Shown here in pieces: positions 34,579 to 44,019 of a DNA stretch of 64,000 nucleotides. Origin of the DNA: Coriobacteriaceae bacterium (GTDB taxonomy: Bacteria; Actinomycetota; Coriobacteriia; Anaerosomatales; SLCP01); NCBI GenBank assembly GCA_003563465.1, contig PWVH01000037.1, forward strand, positions 1 through 64,000, written 5' to 3'. The notes below the pieces were generated by a model, which was not told where the DNA came from, made no database searches, and saw only the letters and a list, made by a program, of their open reading frames with translations. The first letter of the stretch is position 1. Every line of letters begins with the position of its first letter. Position numbers and translations under genes: made by a program.

Positions 34579-35614
34579 ACTGGCGCAGTACCCTACATAT
34601 CAGGTATTCCTCGCTGTTGTGATAGCCATGCTCGCAGCGGGTGCGCTACTGCCTCTCTGGATACGGTTGCTGCGCTTCCGAAGCATCGGGCAGCAGGTGC
34701 GCGCCGACGGCCCACAAGGCCATCTCGTCAAACAGGGGACGCCTACTATGGGCGGCGTGCTCATCTTGCTGGTGGTGGCGGGGACCTATGTGTTCCTCGG
34801 CGCCTTCGGGCGTCTGAGCCTGCTCGCACTCGCGGCAACTGCTGCCTGCGGGCTGCTCGGTTTCATAGACGATTGGGCCAAAGTCGTGCACGAGCGCTCT
34901 CTCGGTCTGACGCCGAGAGCCAAGATTCTGATTCAGGCGATCGTTGCGCTCGGCTTCGGCTTGCTTGCGGTCAACTGGGCTGGCTTGTCAACAGTCGTCG
35001 ACCTGCCGCTGACGGGCTTGACTCTGGACCTCGGACTCAGAGTCAGTGTTGTCGACTTGGCTGGGTACGCGTTCGTAGTGCCATGGCTTTATCTGGCACT
35101 GGTTTTCATCATCATCGTTGGGACGTCTAACGCCGTGAACCTGACCGACGGTCTGGACGGGCTTGCTGCCGGCACCGTCACGATCGTGATGCTCGCTTAC
35201 GCTGGCATAGCATTCAGACAGGATCGGCTCGAGATCGCATTGCTTGCGGCCGCGATCGCGGGGGCGTGCGTCGGCTTTCTTTGGTACAACTCGCATCCAG
35301 CCGACATCTTCATGGGAGATACCGGATCGCTTGGATTGGGAGCCGCCATTGCCACGATGGCGATCATAACCAAGACGGAGCTACTCCTCGTGCTTATCGG
35401 CGGCATCTACGTTGCGGAGACGCTATCGGTAATTCTGCAGGTAGCATTCTTCAAGTCCACGGGCAGACGTATCTTCCGGATGGCTCCCCTGCACCATCAT
35501 TTCGAGATGAAGGGCTGGTCGGAGACGAAGACGATGGTGCGCTTCTGGATCGTTACGGGGATTCTGGCAGGCGCTGGCTTCTCGCTGTACTTCGTGGAAT
35601 CCGTGAGGCGGTGA
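34571..35614 (+). CDS. mraY: Phospho-MurNAc-pentapeptide transferase MraY
   Basis: Forms lipid I from UDP-MurNAc-pentapeptide and undecaprenyl phosphate. It has 347 residues and about ten helices. Seen: PTMGGVLILLVVAGT, GFIDDWAKVVHERSLGLTPR, NAVNLTDGLDGLAAG, FMGDTGSLGLGAA, and the His loop APLHHHFEMKGW, that is, every canonical MraY motif. This intact copy is a useful standard for judging the divergent relative at 14993. GTG start within the end of murF. Confidence 0.97.
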   Translation: MFRLAQYPTYQVFLAVVIAMLAAGALLPLWIRLLRFRSIGQQVRADGPQGHLVKQGTPTMGGVLILLVVAGTYVFLGAFGRLSLLALAATAACGLLGFIDDWAKVVHERSLGLTPRAKILIQAIVALGFGLLAVNWAGLSTVVDLPLTGLTLDLGLRVSVVDLAGYAFVVPWLYLALVFIIIVGTSNAVNLTDGLDGLAAGTVTIVMLAYAGIAFRQDRLEIALLAAAIAGACVGFLWYNSHPADIFMGDTGSLGLGAAIATMAIITKTELLLVLIGGIYVAETLSVILQVAFFKSTGRRIFRMAPLHHHFEMKGWSETKTMVRFWIVTGILAGAGFSLYFVESVRR

Positions 35615-35615
35615 G

Positions 35616-37004
35616 ATGGAGGAGCTGAGGGGTGACATCCTGGTGGCGGGTCTCGGTGTCTCAGGTGAGGCCGTTGCGATGTACTGCGCCCGCAAAGCCG
35701 CCGAGGGAGATTCCGTGACGGTCACGGTTGTGGACGGCGGTGACTCCCAGGCCCTGCGTTCGAGGGCCGAGCGCCTCCGCTCTTCGGGTGCGCGCGTGGC
35801 ACTTGCAGCCGAGAGCATAGACGGCGAATACGACCTGGCCGTCGTGAGCCCGGGGATACCTCGCCACTCCGTACTGCTCTCACTGGCACGTGCTGCGTCC
35901 GCAGAGGTCATCTCGGAGATCGAATTCGCATTCCGCCGTTCGGAGGCTCCATGGCTGGCGGTGACCGGCACGAACGGGAAGACCACCGTGACCAGCCTCC
36001 TCGGCCACCTGCTAATCTCGGGTGGTGTTTCGGCCCGGGTGGTGGGCAACATCGGTTCTCCGGCGACAGCTGCAGTTGACGAAATAGGCCCCACAGGCGC
36101 TCTCGTGGCGGAAGTGTCCTCCTTCCAGCTAGCCTTCATCGACACGTTTCATCCGAGAGTGTCGGTGCTGCTCAACATCACGCCCGATCATCTCGACTGG
36201 CATGGTGGGATGGAGGCCTACGTTGCCGACAAGGGACGCATATTCGACAGGCAAGGAGTGGATGACACGGCAGTGATCGACGCCGACGATTCCGGTTCCG
36301 CCGCGTTCATAGATCCAGTCGGAGCACGCGGGATTCGCGTGGTCGCGGTCAGCCGATGCGACTCTGCCTGTGGCGGTGCATGGTTGGACGAGGATGGAAT
36401 GCTCATGGCTCAGACCGCATCAGGAGCCGTCTCGCTGGTTCCCCGCGATGCTCTGCTGGTGCGCGGGGACCACAACGTGAGCAATGCACTTGCGGCTTCG
36501 GCCGCAGCTCTCGCTTTCGGTGTTCCCCCGGATGCGGTGCGTGTGGGTCTGGAGGCCTTCCGGCCTATCGAACATCGGCTCGAGCCGGTAGGCGAGGTCG
36601 GCGGCGTGGAGTACTTCAACGACTCCAAAGCGACGAATCCCGATGCGGTCATCAAGGCGCTCAGTGCTTTCAACGACAGACCAGTCACGCTGCTACTCGG
36701 GGGGCGGAACAAAGGTAACAGCTTCGCCGAGCTGGCCGAAGAGATCTGCGACTACGACGCGCGCGTCGTTTTGTTCGGTGAGGCTGCATCCGAGATCGCA
36801 GCAGCTCTGGTACCGGCAGATGTTGTCTTCGATCACGAGTCTACGCTCGAAAGCGCGGTTCAGCGCGCCAAAGCGATCGCCGAGCCAGGGAGTGCTGTGG
36901 TTCTGTCGCCTGGATGCGCTTCCTTCGATGAGTTCGCCGATTACGTCGAGCGCGGCCGTGTGTTCAAGTCGCTTGTATCTCGGATGGCCGAGGAAGGAGT
37001 CTGA
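35616..37004 (+). CDS. murD: UDP-MurNAc-L-alanine:D-glutamate ligase
   Basis: Adds D-Glu to UDP-MurNAc-L-Ala, 462 residues. Seen: a Rossmann-like start ILVAGLGVSGEAVA, ATP loop AVTGTNGKTTVTSLLGHL (115-132), EVSSFQLAFIDTF, NITPDHLDWHG, FNDSKATNPDAVIKAL and the late LSPGCASFDEF. ATG one base after the mraY stop. Confidence 0.96.
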   Translation: MEELRGDILVAGLGVSGEAVAMYCARKAAEGDSVTVTVVDGGDSQALRSRAERLRSSGARVALAAESIDGEYDLAVVSPGIPRHSVLLSLARAASAEVISEIEFAFRRSEAPWLAVTGTNGKTTVTSLLGHLLISGGVSARVVGNIGSPATAAVDEIGPTGALVAEVSSFQLAFIDTFHPRVSVLLNITPDHLDWHGGMEAYVADKGRIFDRQGVDDTAVIDADDSGSAAFIDPVGARGIRVVAVSRCDSACGGAWLDEDGMLMAQTASGAVSLVPRDALLVRGDHNVSNALAASAAALAFGVPPDAVRVGLEAFRPIEHRLEPVGEVGGVEYFNDSKATNPDAVIKALSAFNDRPVTLLLGGRNKGNSFAELAEEICDYDARVVLFGEAASEIAAALVPADVVFDHESTLESAVQRAKAIAEPGSAVVLSPGCASFDEFADYVERGRVFKSLVSRMAEEGV

Positions 37005-37005
37005 G

Positions 37006-38241
37006 TTGGCTGCTAGGAGAGGATATGCCGGTGGTCCACTGCCACGGTATCTCCTGCTTGGCGCGACGCTCTTTCTGTTGCTGGGTGGAATGGTAATGGT
37101 TTACTCGGCATCGTCTGTCGCCGCCTACGTCAACCTGCAGGACAGCGCGTACCATCTCAAGAGGCAAGTGCTCGGGGCAGGACTGGGTCTGGTAGCCATG
37201 CTTGCGATCATGTCGGTCGACTATCGTCGCTTACGCTGGACGTCGACGGCGATCTACGGCGCATCCCTTCTCGGCCTCGCGCTGGTACTGGTGATGGGTG
37301 TCGCCAAGTGGGGTGCGACTCGCTGGCTGGATCTCGGACCGTTTACGGTACAACCGTCGGAGTTCGCGAAGGTGGGCTGCGTCATGGTCTCAGCTCTCCT
37401 GATCGAGCAGTACCGAGCGGGACGTATCACGACCACCGAGTTCTGGAGGAGGCTATTCGTCTTGGTGGGCGTCGTGGTCGCCCTCGTCTTGCTGCAGCCA
37501 GACATGGGTACGGCCCTGGCTATATCCATTACTGTCTACTTGATGTTGATACTCGGCGGTTTCCGTGCGAGAGTCCTTGGTGCGATCGCCGCCGCAGGTG
37601 CTGCAACCGCGACGGCCCTCGTAGTTGTCGCACCCTACCGCGTCGACAGGGTGTTCGCGTTCTTCGATCCGTGGGCCGATCCTCAAGGCAGCGGCTATCA
37701 ATCGATCCAGGCGATGTACGCGTTCGGCTCAGGTGGACTCGACGGCGTCGGTCTCGGTATGTCGCGCCAGAAGTTCTTCTATCTGCCTGCTGCACACACG
37801 GACTTCATCTTCGCTATCATCGGGGAGGAACTGGGATTGGTGGGCACGTTGGCCGTCGTTGCCGCTTTCGTGTTGCTGGCATATTCGGGAGTACGTATCG
37901 CCCTCGGTGCGCGCGACGCTTACGGCAGATTGCTGGCTGGAGGACTCACCTCCATGTTGGTTGGTCAGGCCGCTGTGAACATGGCCGCGGTCACGGGTCT
38001 GTTACCTGTTACAGGCATCCCGATGCCGTTGGTGAGTTCCGGTGGCTCATCGATGACACTGACGCTTCTGGCCATCGGGATTATACTGTCCGTTTCCAAG
38101 TACGGCGTTCGTGTCGAACGGCGCGGGCGACCTCGAGTCGAGGAGAGTGCTGTTGCGTGTGTTGCTGAGCGGTGGGGGAACCGCCGGTCACATCTATCCT
38201 GCGTTGACGGTGGCCGATCGCCTGCTCGCAGACGGGCATGA
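37006..38241 (+). CDS. ftsW: Septal lipid II polymerase FtsW
   Basis: SEDS-family glycosyltransferase that polymerises lipid II with FtsI. It has 411 residues and about ten helices. Seen: MVMVYSASSVAAYV, GATRWLDLGPFTVQPSEFAK, LQPDMGTALAI, the large extracellular loop with GSGYQSIQAMYAFGSGG, AHTDFIFAIIGEELGL, and GIPMPLVSSGGSSM. TTG 37006 is chosen from AGGAAGGAG (36991-36999); the frame is open much further upstream inside murD. An Arg-rich tail of about 30 residues is encoded over the start of murG. Confidence 0.94.
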   Translation: MAARRGYAGGPLPRYLLLGATLFLLLGGMVMVYSASSVAAYVNLQDSAYHLKRQVLGAGLGLVAMLAIMSVDYRRLRWTSTAIYGASLLGLALVLVMGVAKWGATRWLDLGPFTVQPSEFAKVGCVMVSALLIEQYRAGRITTTEFWRRLFVLVGVVVALVLLQPDMGTALAISITVYLMLILGGFRARVLGAIAAAGAATATALVVVAPYRVDRVFAFFDPWADPQGSGYQSIQAMYAFGSGGLDGVGLGMSRQKFFYLPAAHTDFIFAIIGEELGLVGTLAVVAAFVLLAYSGVRIALGARDAYGRLLAGGLTSMLVGQAAVNMAAVTGLLPVTGIPMPLVSSGGSSMTLTLLAIGIILSVSKYGVRVERRGRPRVEESAVACVAERWGNRRSHLSCVDGGRSPARRRA

Positions 38242-39274
38242 GGTTCTGGTCGTCGGTACCCCGAACGGCCCGGAGGCCCGTCTCGCGCATGAGGCGGGTT
38301 TGTTGTTCCATGCTTTGCGGGCTAGGGGATTCGATCGCTCTAGGCCGCTCTCGCTATTGCCAGCCGTCGCGGTATTGATCTCATCGACCGTTCATGCTTG
38401 GCGCCTGCTGCACAGGACACGGCCTCAGGTGGTCGTAGGCTTCGGCGGATACGTCTCTTTGCCGGTGGGCTTCGCATCCAGAATGCGCGGGATTCCACTC
38501 GTGCTGCACGAGCAGAACTCCGTTCCAGGAATGGCGAACAGGCTTCTTTCCAGGTGGGCGAGAGCGATAGCCGTGACCTATCCTCGATCGGTCTCGCGTC
38601 TTGGCGATGGAGGCCGTGTGACCGTGACCGGTAACCCTGTGCGAGCCGAGGTGCTCAATGCTGACAGAGACAGTGCCAGGAAAGCGTTGAAACTGTCTTC
38701 CAAGGCCGTGTTGCTGCTCGTTTTCGGCGGAAGTCGTGGAGCACGTCACCTCAACGAGGCGATGATCGCGACGCGCGATCGCCTCCTTCTCCAGCCCGAT
38801 GTTCGCGTGATGCACGTGGCGGGGCACGCGGAGGCCGAGAGCGTTCGAGCTGCCGTGAAGGATTCCGGTGGCGATGCAGGCGGACGCTACATGGTATTGG
38901 ACTACATCGAGGACATGGGTTCCGCACTTGCTGCTGCAGACGTAGTGGTCGCCAGAGCCGGCGCGACCTCCATAGCCGAGATCACGGCGGTGGGCCGCGC
39001 ATCGGTTCTGGTGCCCTATCCCTATGCGACTGAAGACCATCAGACTCTCAATGCTCGCGATGTCGAAAGCATCGGGGGAGCTATCATGGTGGCCGATTCC
39101 GAACTCGACGGCGCGAGATTCGCCGAGGCCATCGAGGAACTCATCTCAAACCCAGAGAAGCGTGAGCGGATGGCTTCAGCAGCACTCGAGCTGGGTATGC
39201 CCGATGCGACAGAGCGACTTGCGGATCTGATCGTGGAGTGCGGATCTGAGAGAGGAAGTGAGCATCGCGCATGA
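38153..39274 (+). CDS. murG: UDP-GlcNAc:lipid I N-acetylglucosaminyltransferase MurG
   Basis: Converts lipid I to lipid II at the inner membrane face, 373 residues. Seen: RVLLSGGGTAGHIYPALTVA at the N-terminus, VVGFGGYVSLPVGFAS, LVLHEQNSVPGMANRL, LLVFGGSRGARHLNEA, and the UDP-GlcNAc site VARAGATSIAEITAVGRAS followed by PYPYATEDHQTLNA. TTG 38153 is chosen because AGGAG (38141-38145) is 7 bases away; GTG 38159 is the alternative. It overlaps ftsW by 89 bases and murC by 4 (ATGA). Confidence 0.95.
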   Translation: MRVLLSGGGTAGHIYPALTVADRLLADGHEVLVVGTPNGPEARLAHEAGLLFHALRARGFDRSRPLSLLPAVAVLISSTVHAWRLLHRTRPQVVVGFGGYVSLPVGFASRMRGIPLVLHEQNSVPGMANRLLSRWARAIAVTYPRSVSRLGDGGRVTVTGNPVRAEVLNADRDSARKALKLSSKAVLLLVFGGSRGARHLNEAMIATRDRLLLQPDVRVMHVAGHAEAESVRAAVKDSGGDAGGRYMVLDYIEDMGSALAAADVVVARAGATSIAEITAVGRASVLVPYPYATEDHQTLNARDVESIGGAIMVADSELDGARFAEAIEELISNPEKRERMASAALELGMPDATERLADLIVECGSERGSEHRA

Positions 39275-40662
39275 GCGAGCACGTGTACGCTCACTTCATC
39301 GGCGTGGGCGGTGCCGGAATGAGCGGCATCGCCAAGGTGCTTCACGGCCGAGGGATTCCTGTCAGCGGATCGGATCTCAAGGAATCGCGCTATGCGCTCG
39401 CGCTGAGTGAGGCAGGCATCAGGGTCTCGATAGGACACGATGCCGAGAATCTCGGCGATCCCGAAGTGGTCGTGGTTTCCTCGGCGATTCCCGAAGCCAA
39501 TCCGGAATTGATCGAGGCGTGCAGACGAGGATTGCCTGTGTGGCCGAGGGCCAAGATGCTGGCTCATCTGGCAGAGGAGCGTCGCACGATCGCGGTGGCA
39601 GGGACACACGGTAAGACGACCACGAGCTCGATGGTCGCCACCATGCTGGTAGAGATGAAGCTGTCACCAACCTTTCTTATCGGTGGCGAAGTCTCGGGAT
39701 ATGGGACCAACGCGATGTGCGGAACGGGAGATCACTACGTGGTAGAGGCTGACGAGTCGGACGGGTCCCTTGTCTATCTAGACCCGTTCGTCTCCGTCAT
39801 CACAAATATAGAAGCCGATCATCTGGACCACTACGGCACCGTCGAGGCGGTGGAGGAGAGATTCAGGCAGTTCGTGGAGAAGACCGACAAAGCTGGCGCG
39901 ACGATAGCTTGCTCTGACGATTCACGCACGCTGTCAGTCGCATCTCATTGCCGAGGGTGTGTGTTGACCTACGGCTCGGGTGAAGACGCTGACGTGCGTT
40001 TCTCGGTCGCAGAGACTTGCGGCGACGGGCATCACTTCCGGGTGTCGTTTCCGGGGGGCTGCAAGAGCGAGGTCACGATAGGGATACCTGGCATACACAA
40101 CGTCTCGAATGCCACGGCTGCTCTGGCTGTGGCACACGTTCTCGGTCTTGACGCCGAATCCGCCGCCGCGGCTATCGGTCGTTTCGGCGGCGTGAGACGC
40201 CGATACGATCTGGTCGGTGAGATGGGTGGCGTGAGGGTGGTCGACGATTACGCTCATCATCCGACCGAGGTGCGGGCGACTCTGGCTGCCGCCAAAGCCA
40301 GTGGAGCCAGGCGCATCTGGGTGGTTTTCCAGCCTCACCGTTACTCGCGAACCGAAGCACTAGGTCGTGAGTTCGGGTCCGCGTTCGAGGACGCCGACAG
40401 GCTCGTTCTTATGGACGTATACAGTGCTGGTGAGACTCCGATTCCAGGGGTGACGGGGAAGACGATAGTTGACGAGGTGCTGTCACAGGATTTCCGGAGC
40501 CGGGTGACCTGGCTTCCGCACCGTTGGGAGGTCGCACCGTTCCTGGCGAGCTACACCAGACCCGGTGATCTCGTCATCACTATGGGGGCCGGAGATGTGA
40601 CCGCGTTGGGTTCGGATATCCTTCGTGCGCTCGGAGACAAGGAGGCTTGTCAGTGTCGCTGA
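39271..40662 (+). CDS. murC: UDP-MurNAc:L-alanine ligase
   Basis: Adds the first L-Ala to UDP-MurNAc, 463 residues. Seen: HFIGVGGAGMSGIAKVL, the ATP loop VAGTHGKTTTSSMVATML (109-126), EADESDGSLVYLDP, NIEADHLDHYG, DDYAHHPTEVRATLAA and VVFQPHRYSRTEAL. The ATGA overlap with murG and the 10-base overlap with murB show tight coupling. Confidence 0.97.
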   Translation: MSEHVYAHFIGVGGAGMSGIAKVLHGRGIPVSGSDLKESRYALALSEAGIRVSIGHDAENLGDPEVVVVSSAIPEANPELIEACRRGLPVWPRAKMLAHLAEERRTIAVAGTHGKTTTSSMVATMLVEMKLSPTFLIGGEVSGYGTNAMCGTGDHYVVEADESDGSLVYLDPFVSVITNIEADHLDHYGTVEAVEERFRQFVEKTDKAGATIACSDDSRTLSVASHCRGCVLTYGSGEDADVRFSVAETCGDGHHFRVSFPGGCKSEVTIGIPGIHNVSNATAALAVAHVLGLDAESAAAAIGRFGGVRRRYDLVGEMGGVRVVDDYAHHPTEVRATLAAAKASGARRIWVVFQPHRYSRTEALGREFGSAFEDADRLVLMDVYSAGETPIPGVTGKTIVDEVLSQDFRSRVTWLPHRWEVAPFLASYTRPGDLVITMGAGDVTALGSDILRALGDKEACQCR

Positions 40663-41570
40663 TTCGAGCGTACGAGAGGTTGAGCGGCGTTCTGAGCAGT
40701 CCGCTGAGATTGCGCGAGCCCATGGCTCGTCACACCACGCTCAGGACGGGCGGTCTTGCCGCAATGTTTCTCATATGCGATACGCTATCCGACCTCTCTA
40801 AGACGCTCGAGACCCTCGCCGAGGAACAGGTTGAATGGACGGTTCTAGGTAAGGGCAGCAACGTGGTGGTCTCTGATGAAGGCTACGACGGTGCGGTGAT
40901 AGTACTGGGACGCGATTTGAAGCGACATCATACCGACGGCGGCAAGATACATTCCGGCTCGGGAGTGACCCTGGCCGCCCTGGTGCAAGACTCTTACTCA
41001 CGGGGGCTCACGGGTCTGGAGTTCGGTGTCGGGGTCCCTGGGACCGTTGGCGGTGCTCTCGCTATGAACGCTGGCACACGAGACGAATGGATCGGTTCAA
41101 GAACCGAGACTGTCACGCTCTTCATTCCCGGACGTGGACTCGAAGTCATCAGAGGGACCGACGTCGAATGGGGATATCGCACCAGCGGGTTGCCCGATCT
41201 CGGAGTAATGGTGGAATGTGCACTGGACTTGGAGCCAGGTGACAAGGCTCTCATCCGTCGAGAGATGGACGCACGGTTTCTTTGGCGAAAGGCCTCGCAG
41301 CCACAGGGGCTGCCGACCGCAGGTAGCGTGTTCATGAATCCCTGCGAGGACTCAGCCGGCCGGTTGATAGAGGCGTCGGGGCTGAAAGGCTTACGTTTCG
41401 GAGGGGCCCAGGTGTCCGAGGTTCACGCGAATTTCATCGTCAATGTCGGAGGCGCAACGGCGACCGAGGTACTGGCTCTGATCGATCACATTCGCAAGGT
41501 GGTGATCAGAGAGCATGGCGTCGAACTCAAACCGGAGATCCAGGTCCTCGGCGGGCCGAAAAGGACGTAA
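40653..41570 (+). CDS. murB: UDP-N-acetylenolpyruvoylglucosamine reductase
   Basis: FAD/NADPH enzyme that makes UDP-MurNAc, 305 residues. Seen: ARHTTLRTGGLAAMFLICDT, the FAD-binding LGKGSNVVVSDEGYDG, GLEFGVGVPGTVGGALAMNAG, AGSVFMNPCEDSAGRLIEAS with the catalytic Ser, LKGLRFGGAQVSEVHANFIV in part, and the late catalytic Glu near GVELKPEIQVLG. This is a type II MurB. GTG 40653 fits AAGGAGG (40639-40645) better than TTG 40647. No murA is near. Confidence 0.95.
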   Translation: MSLIRAYERLSGVLSSPLRLREPMARHTTLRTGGLAAMFLICDTLSDLSKTLETLAEEQVEWTVLGKGSNVVVSDEGYDGAVIVLGRDLKRHHTDGGKIHSGSGVTLAALVQDSYSRGLTGLEFGVGVPGTVGGALAMNAGTRDEWIGSRTETVTLFIPGRGLEVIRGTDVEWGYRTSGLPDLGVMVECALDLEPGDKALIRREMDARFLWRKASQPQGLPTAGSVFMNPCEDSAGRLIEASGLKGLRFGGAQVSEVHANFIVNVGGATATEVLALIDHIRKVVIREHGVELKPEIQVLGGPKRT

Positions 41571-42495
41571 GAGGGTCGTCATAGCACCGGGGCACCCCCG
41601 AGACGGAGATGCAGCGGCTTCACGGAAGAAGCAGGCATCCGAGCCCGCCCGTGCTCACGGGACGGGTGCTTCATCTGGGCGAGGCCGAACCCCTGCTTCC
41701 GGCAAGTCGGTCAGGAGCCGCAAAGTAGCGGATGCCAAACGCATCGAGAGAGAGAGGCGTCTTGCACGTCAACGTCGCGTGTTCCGCTTACGACTGGTCG
41801 CAGCCGCTCTGCTGGTCGCAGGATTGGCTACAGGAGCCGTCGCACTCTACAACTCATCCGTTTTCGAGATTCGAAGCGTCGAAGTCGTCGGTGCAGTGCG
41901 CCTGTCCGATGACGCAGTGCGCAGTGTCGCGGCGGTTCCCGAGGGCTCCACGCTGCTGCGGTTCCCGCGTACCGAGATGGTGGATCGGCTCTTGGCTCAC
42001 CCCTGGATATACGGGGCACAGGTGAGCAGGGATTTCCCAGACGGAGTGCGGATCAGGATAGAGGAACGCAAGCCTGTGGCGCAGGTCGACACCGGCGAGG
42101 CGCGGTTCTGGTTGATCGACGTAGAAGGAGTAGTGCTCGAGCAACGCGCCCCGGAGACTACCGGCACACTGGTGACAGTGCGCGATCTCGAGGACTTCGA
42201 TCCCGTGGTCGGAGAGGAATCAGACTCGAAGACACTTGCCAACGCACTCGCTGTTCTGGACGGACTCAGCGAAGAGCTGCGCATGAGGACAAGGGCGATA
42301 TCTGCACAGTCTGTGGACGTTACGACCCTGATCACGACTGACGACGTGGAGATTCTTGTGGGCACGGCCGACGACATCGGCAAGAAGGACGTCGTGGCGC
42401 GCCGCATACTCGAAGAACAGGCTGGAAGCGCCATCTTCATAAACGTCCGCACCGTGGACAGGCCGACGTGGAGGGGGCTGGAACCGGCGCAATAG
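41515..42495 (+). CDS. ftsQ: Cell division protein FtsQ/DivIB
   Basis: Bitopic division protein, 326 residues. Architecture: a long, very basic cytoplasmic tail (1-95, Arg/Lys/Ser rich), one transmembrane helix (about 96-113, LVAAALLVAGLATGAVALY), then a POTRA domain (FEIRSVEVVGAVRLSDDAVR, with SVAAVPEGSTLLRF) and the FtsQ domain (HPWIYGAQVSRDFPDGVRIR in part, IEERKPVAQV, FWLIDVEGVVLE). ATG 41515 lies 56 bases inside murB; no later start codon fits before the helix. Confidence 0.92.
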   Translation: MASNSNRRSRSSAGRKGRKRVVIAPGHPRDGDAAASRKKQASEPARAHGTGASSGRGRTPASGKSVRSRKVADAKRIERERRLARQRRVFRLRLVAAALLVAGLATGAVALYNSSVFEIRSVEVVGAVRLSDDAVRSVAAVPEGSTLLRFPRTEMVDRLLAHPWIYGAQVSRDFPDGVRIRIEERKPVAQVDTGEARFWLIDVEGVVLEQRAPETTGTLVTVRDLEDFDPVVGEESDSKTLANALAVLDGLSEELRMRTRAISAQSVDVTTLITTDDVEILVGTADDIGKKDVVARRILEEQAGSAIFINVRTVDRPTWRGLEPAQ

Positions 42496-42666
42496 GAGTT
42501 CCGATTCCACTCGGCCTTTTTGCTCGTCGGGAGCCTTCGATCAGAAGCAGACGTGCGTGCGGAATGTGGGTACGCGCGTGCAGTCATCAAGCGCGCTCTC
42601 GCAGGCCCTATTGGCCTGGAGGCGGTCACTTCTTGGCGGGGACACGAGCAGATGCGGAGAACCTTC

Positions 42667-42695
42667 TTGCAAATGGGTTGCTTCTGGAGTAAGGT
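42667..42695 (+). promoter_or_regulatory. Candidate ftsZ promoter
   Basis: TTGCAA (42667-42672), 17-base spacer, TAAGGT (42690-42695) in the 293-base gap between ftsQ and ftsZ, the only long gap inside the cluster. The gap is locally richer in A and T near ftsZ and shows no gene I can support; a short CCGA/TCGG hairpin followed by TTTTT just after ftsQ (42503-42524) might weakly terminate. Confidence 0.35.
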
Positions 42696-42788
42696 TTATG
42701 CGAAGATTGAGTGTTACATGAGTACCATAAGTGTAAAGTTGAGGTTTAGCCCACTACCGCAGGGCACACCCGGACCAGGAGGAGAAAG

Positions 42789-43865
42789 ATGCTCGACACG
42801 GGAGCGAACTACCTGGCAGTCATAAAGGTCGTAGGACTCGGTGGCGGCGGGATCAACGCGATAAACCGCATGGTGGAGGCCGGCATCAAGGGAGTGGAGT
42901 TCATCGCTGTGAACACGGATGCGCAGGCCCTCTTGATGTCGGATGCCGACTACAAGGTACACATCGGTGTGAGCCTGACGAAGGGTTTGGGCGCGGGGGC
43001 CGACCCGGATGTGGGGCGTCAGGCTGCTGAAGAGAGCCGCGAAGAGATTAAGGAAGCCCTGCAGGGTGCAGACATGGTATTCATCACGGCTGGTGAGGGC
43101 GGAGGGACAGGCACTGGAGGAGCTCCGATTCTTGCAGAGATCGCCAAAGATGAGATCGGAGCCCTGACGGTTGGAGTCGTGACGCGGCCGTTCGCCTTCG
43201 AAGGTAGGAAGCGGGCTTTGCAGGCAGAGGAAGGCGTCAACGCTTTGCGTGACAAGGTTGACACACTGATCGTGATTCCGAACGATCGCCTCCTTCAGGT
43301 CGCCGAGAAGAAGACATCGATACTTGACGCGTTCCGCATAGCCGACGACATCCTTCGGCAGGGCACCCAAGGCATCACCGATCTCATAACCGTTCCGGGT
43401 CTTATCAACCTTGACTTCGCCGACGTTCGTACGATCATGGCGGACGCGGGATCGGCATTGATGGGAATAGGTCTCGCTGCCGGGGATAACCGTGCACATG
43501 ATGCCGCGAAAGCAGCCATATCCAGCCCTCTACTGGAATCGAGCATCGAAGGGGCTCAAGGGGTGTTGTTGTCGATCGCCGGCGGCTCAGACCTAGGGCT
43601 CTTCGAGGTCAACGAAGCTGCAGAAGTGGTAGCTGCTGCCGCTCACCAGGACGCGAACATAATCTTCGGGGCGGTAATCGACGACTCGATGATGGATCAG
43701 ATAAGAGTGACGGTGATAGCCACGGGTTTCGAGGGACGTCGCCGGAAGCAGGAGACCATGGAGTTCGGGCCGGTCGAAGAGGAAGGCCCCGAAATCCCGA
43801 CATTCGAGCCTATCGGAGAGGACGAGCTGGACATCCCGGCTTTCTTGAAGAAGCGTTCCTTCTAG
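42789..43865 (+). CDS. ftsZ: Cell division GTPase FtsZ
   Basis: Tubulin homologue that forms the Z ring, 358 residues. Seen: VVGLGGGGINAINRMVEAGI, VEFIAVNTDAQAL, the tubulin signature GEGGGTGTGGAPI (the Gly in place of Ala is common in Actinobacteria), RPFAFEGRKRALQAEEGV, T7 loop region ITVPGLINLDFADVRTIM, and the C-terminal peptide LDIPAFLKKRSF, which binds SepF and other partners. Linker is short (about 20 residues). ATG after GGAGGAGAAAG. Separated from ftsQ by its own likely promoter. Confidence 0.97.
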   Translation: MLDTGANYLAVIKVVGLGGGGINAINRMVEAGIKGVEFIAVNTDAQALLMSDADYKVHIGVSLTKGLGAGADPDVGRQAAEESREEIKEALQGADMVFITAGEGGGTGTGGAPILAEIAKDEIGALTVGVVTRPFAFEGRKRALQAEEGVNALRDKVDTLIVIPNDRLLQVAEKKTSILDAFRIADDILRQGTQGITDLITVPGLINLDFADVRTIMADAGSALMGIGLAAGDNRAHDAAKAAISSPLLESSIEGAQGVLLSIAGGSDLGLFEVNEAAEVVAAAAHQDANIIFGAVIDDSMMDQIRVTVIATGFEGRRRKQETMEFGPVEEEGPEIPTFEPIGEDELDIPAFLKKRSF

Positions 43866-43877
43866 CGGATCACATCT

Positions 43878-43921
43878 GGGTCCCGGAGCTGCGGCGGTGA
43901 GGCCCCGTGGTTCCGGGACCC
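43878..43921 (+). terminator. Stem-loop after ftsZ
   Basis: GGGTCCCGGA and TCCGGGACCC make a perfect 10-bp stem with a 24-base GC-rich loop, 13 bases past the ftsZ stop. No clear T-run follows, so it may stabilise the message rather than terminate. Confidence 0.5.
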
Positions 43922-43954
43922 GTACTTCCGCGCATAGATGAATCGGTAAACGGG

Positions 43955-43982
43955 AAGGCCTGGTGCATTCACACCAGGCCTT
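43955..43982. terminator. Bidirectional terminator between ftsZ and DUF4013 gene
   Basis: AAGGCCTGGTG and CACCAGGCCTT pair over 11 bp around the loop CATTCA. It lies between convergent genes and has TTG/TT-type tails in both directions, so it can serve both transcripts. Confidence 0.75.
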
Positions 43983-44019
43983 GTGTAGTCCGTCTCATGT
44001 GCACGCAGGCAAGAGAGTC

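Noticed and set aside
36643..37005. N-terminal extension of ftsW
   Set aside because: This part reads the murD region out of frame and does not look like protein; the TTG at 37006 has a good ribosome site and gives a normal FtsW.
42520..42825. 101-codon open frame between ftsQ and ftsZ
   Set aside because: No family resemblance, weak start, runs over the ftsZ ribosome site; the gap is better explained as promoter DNA.
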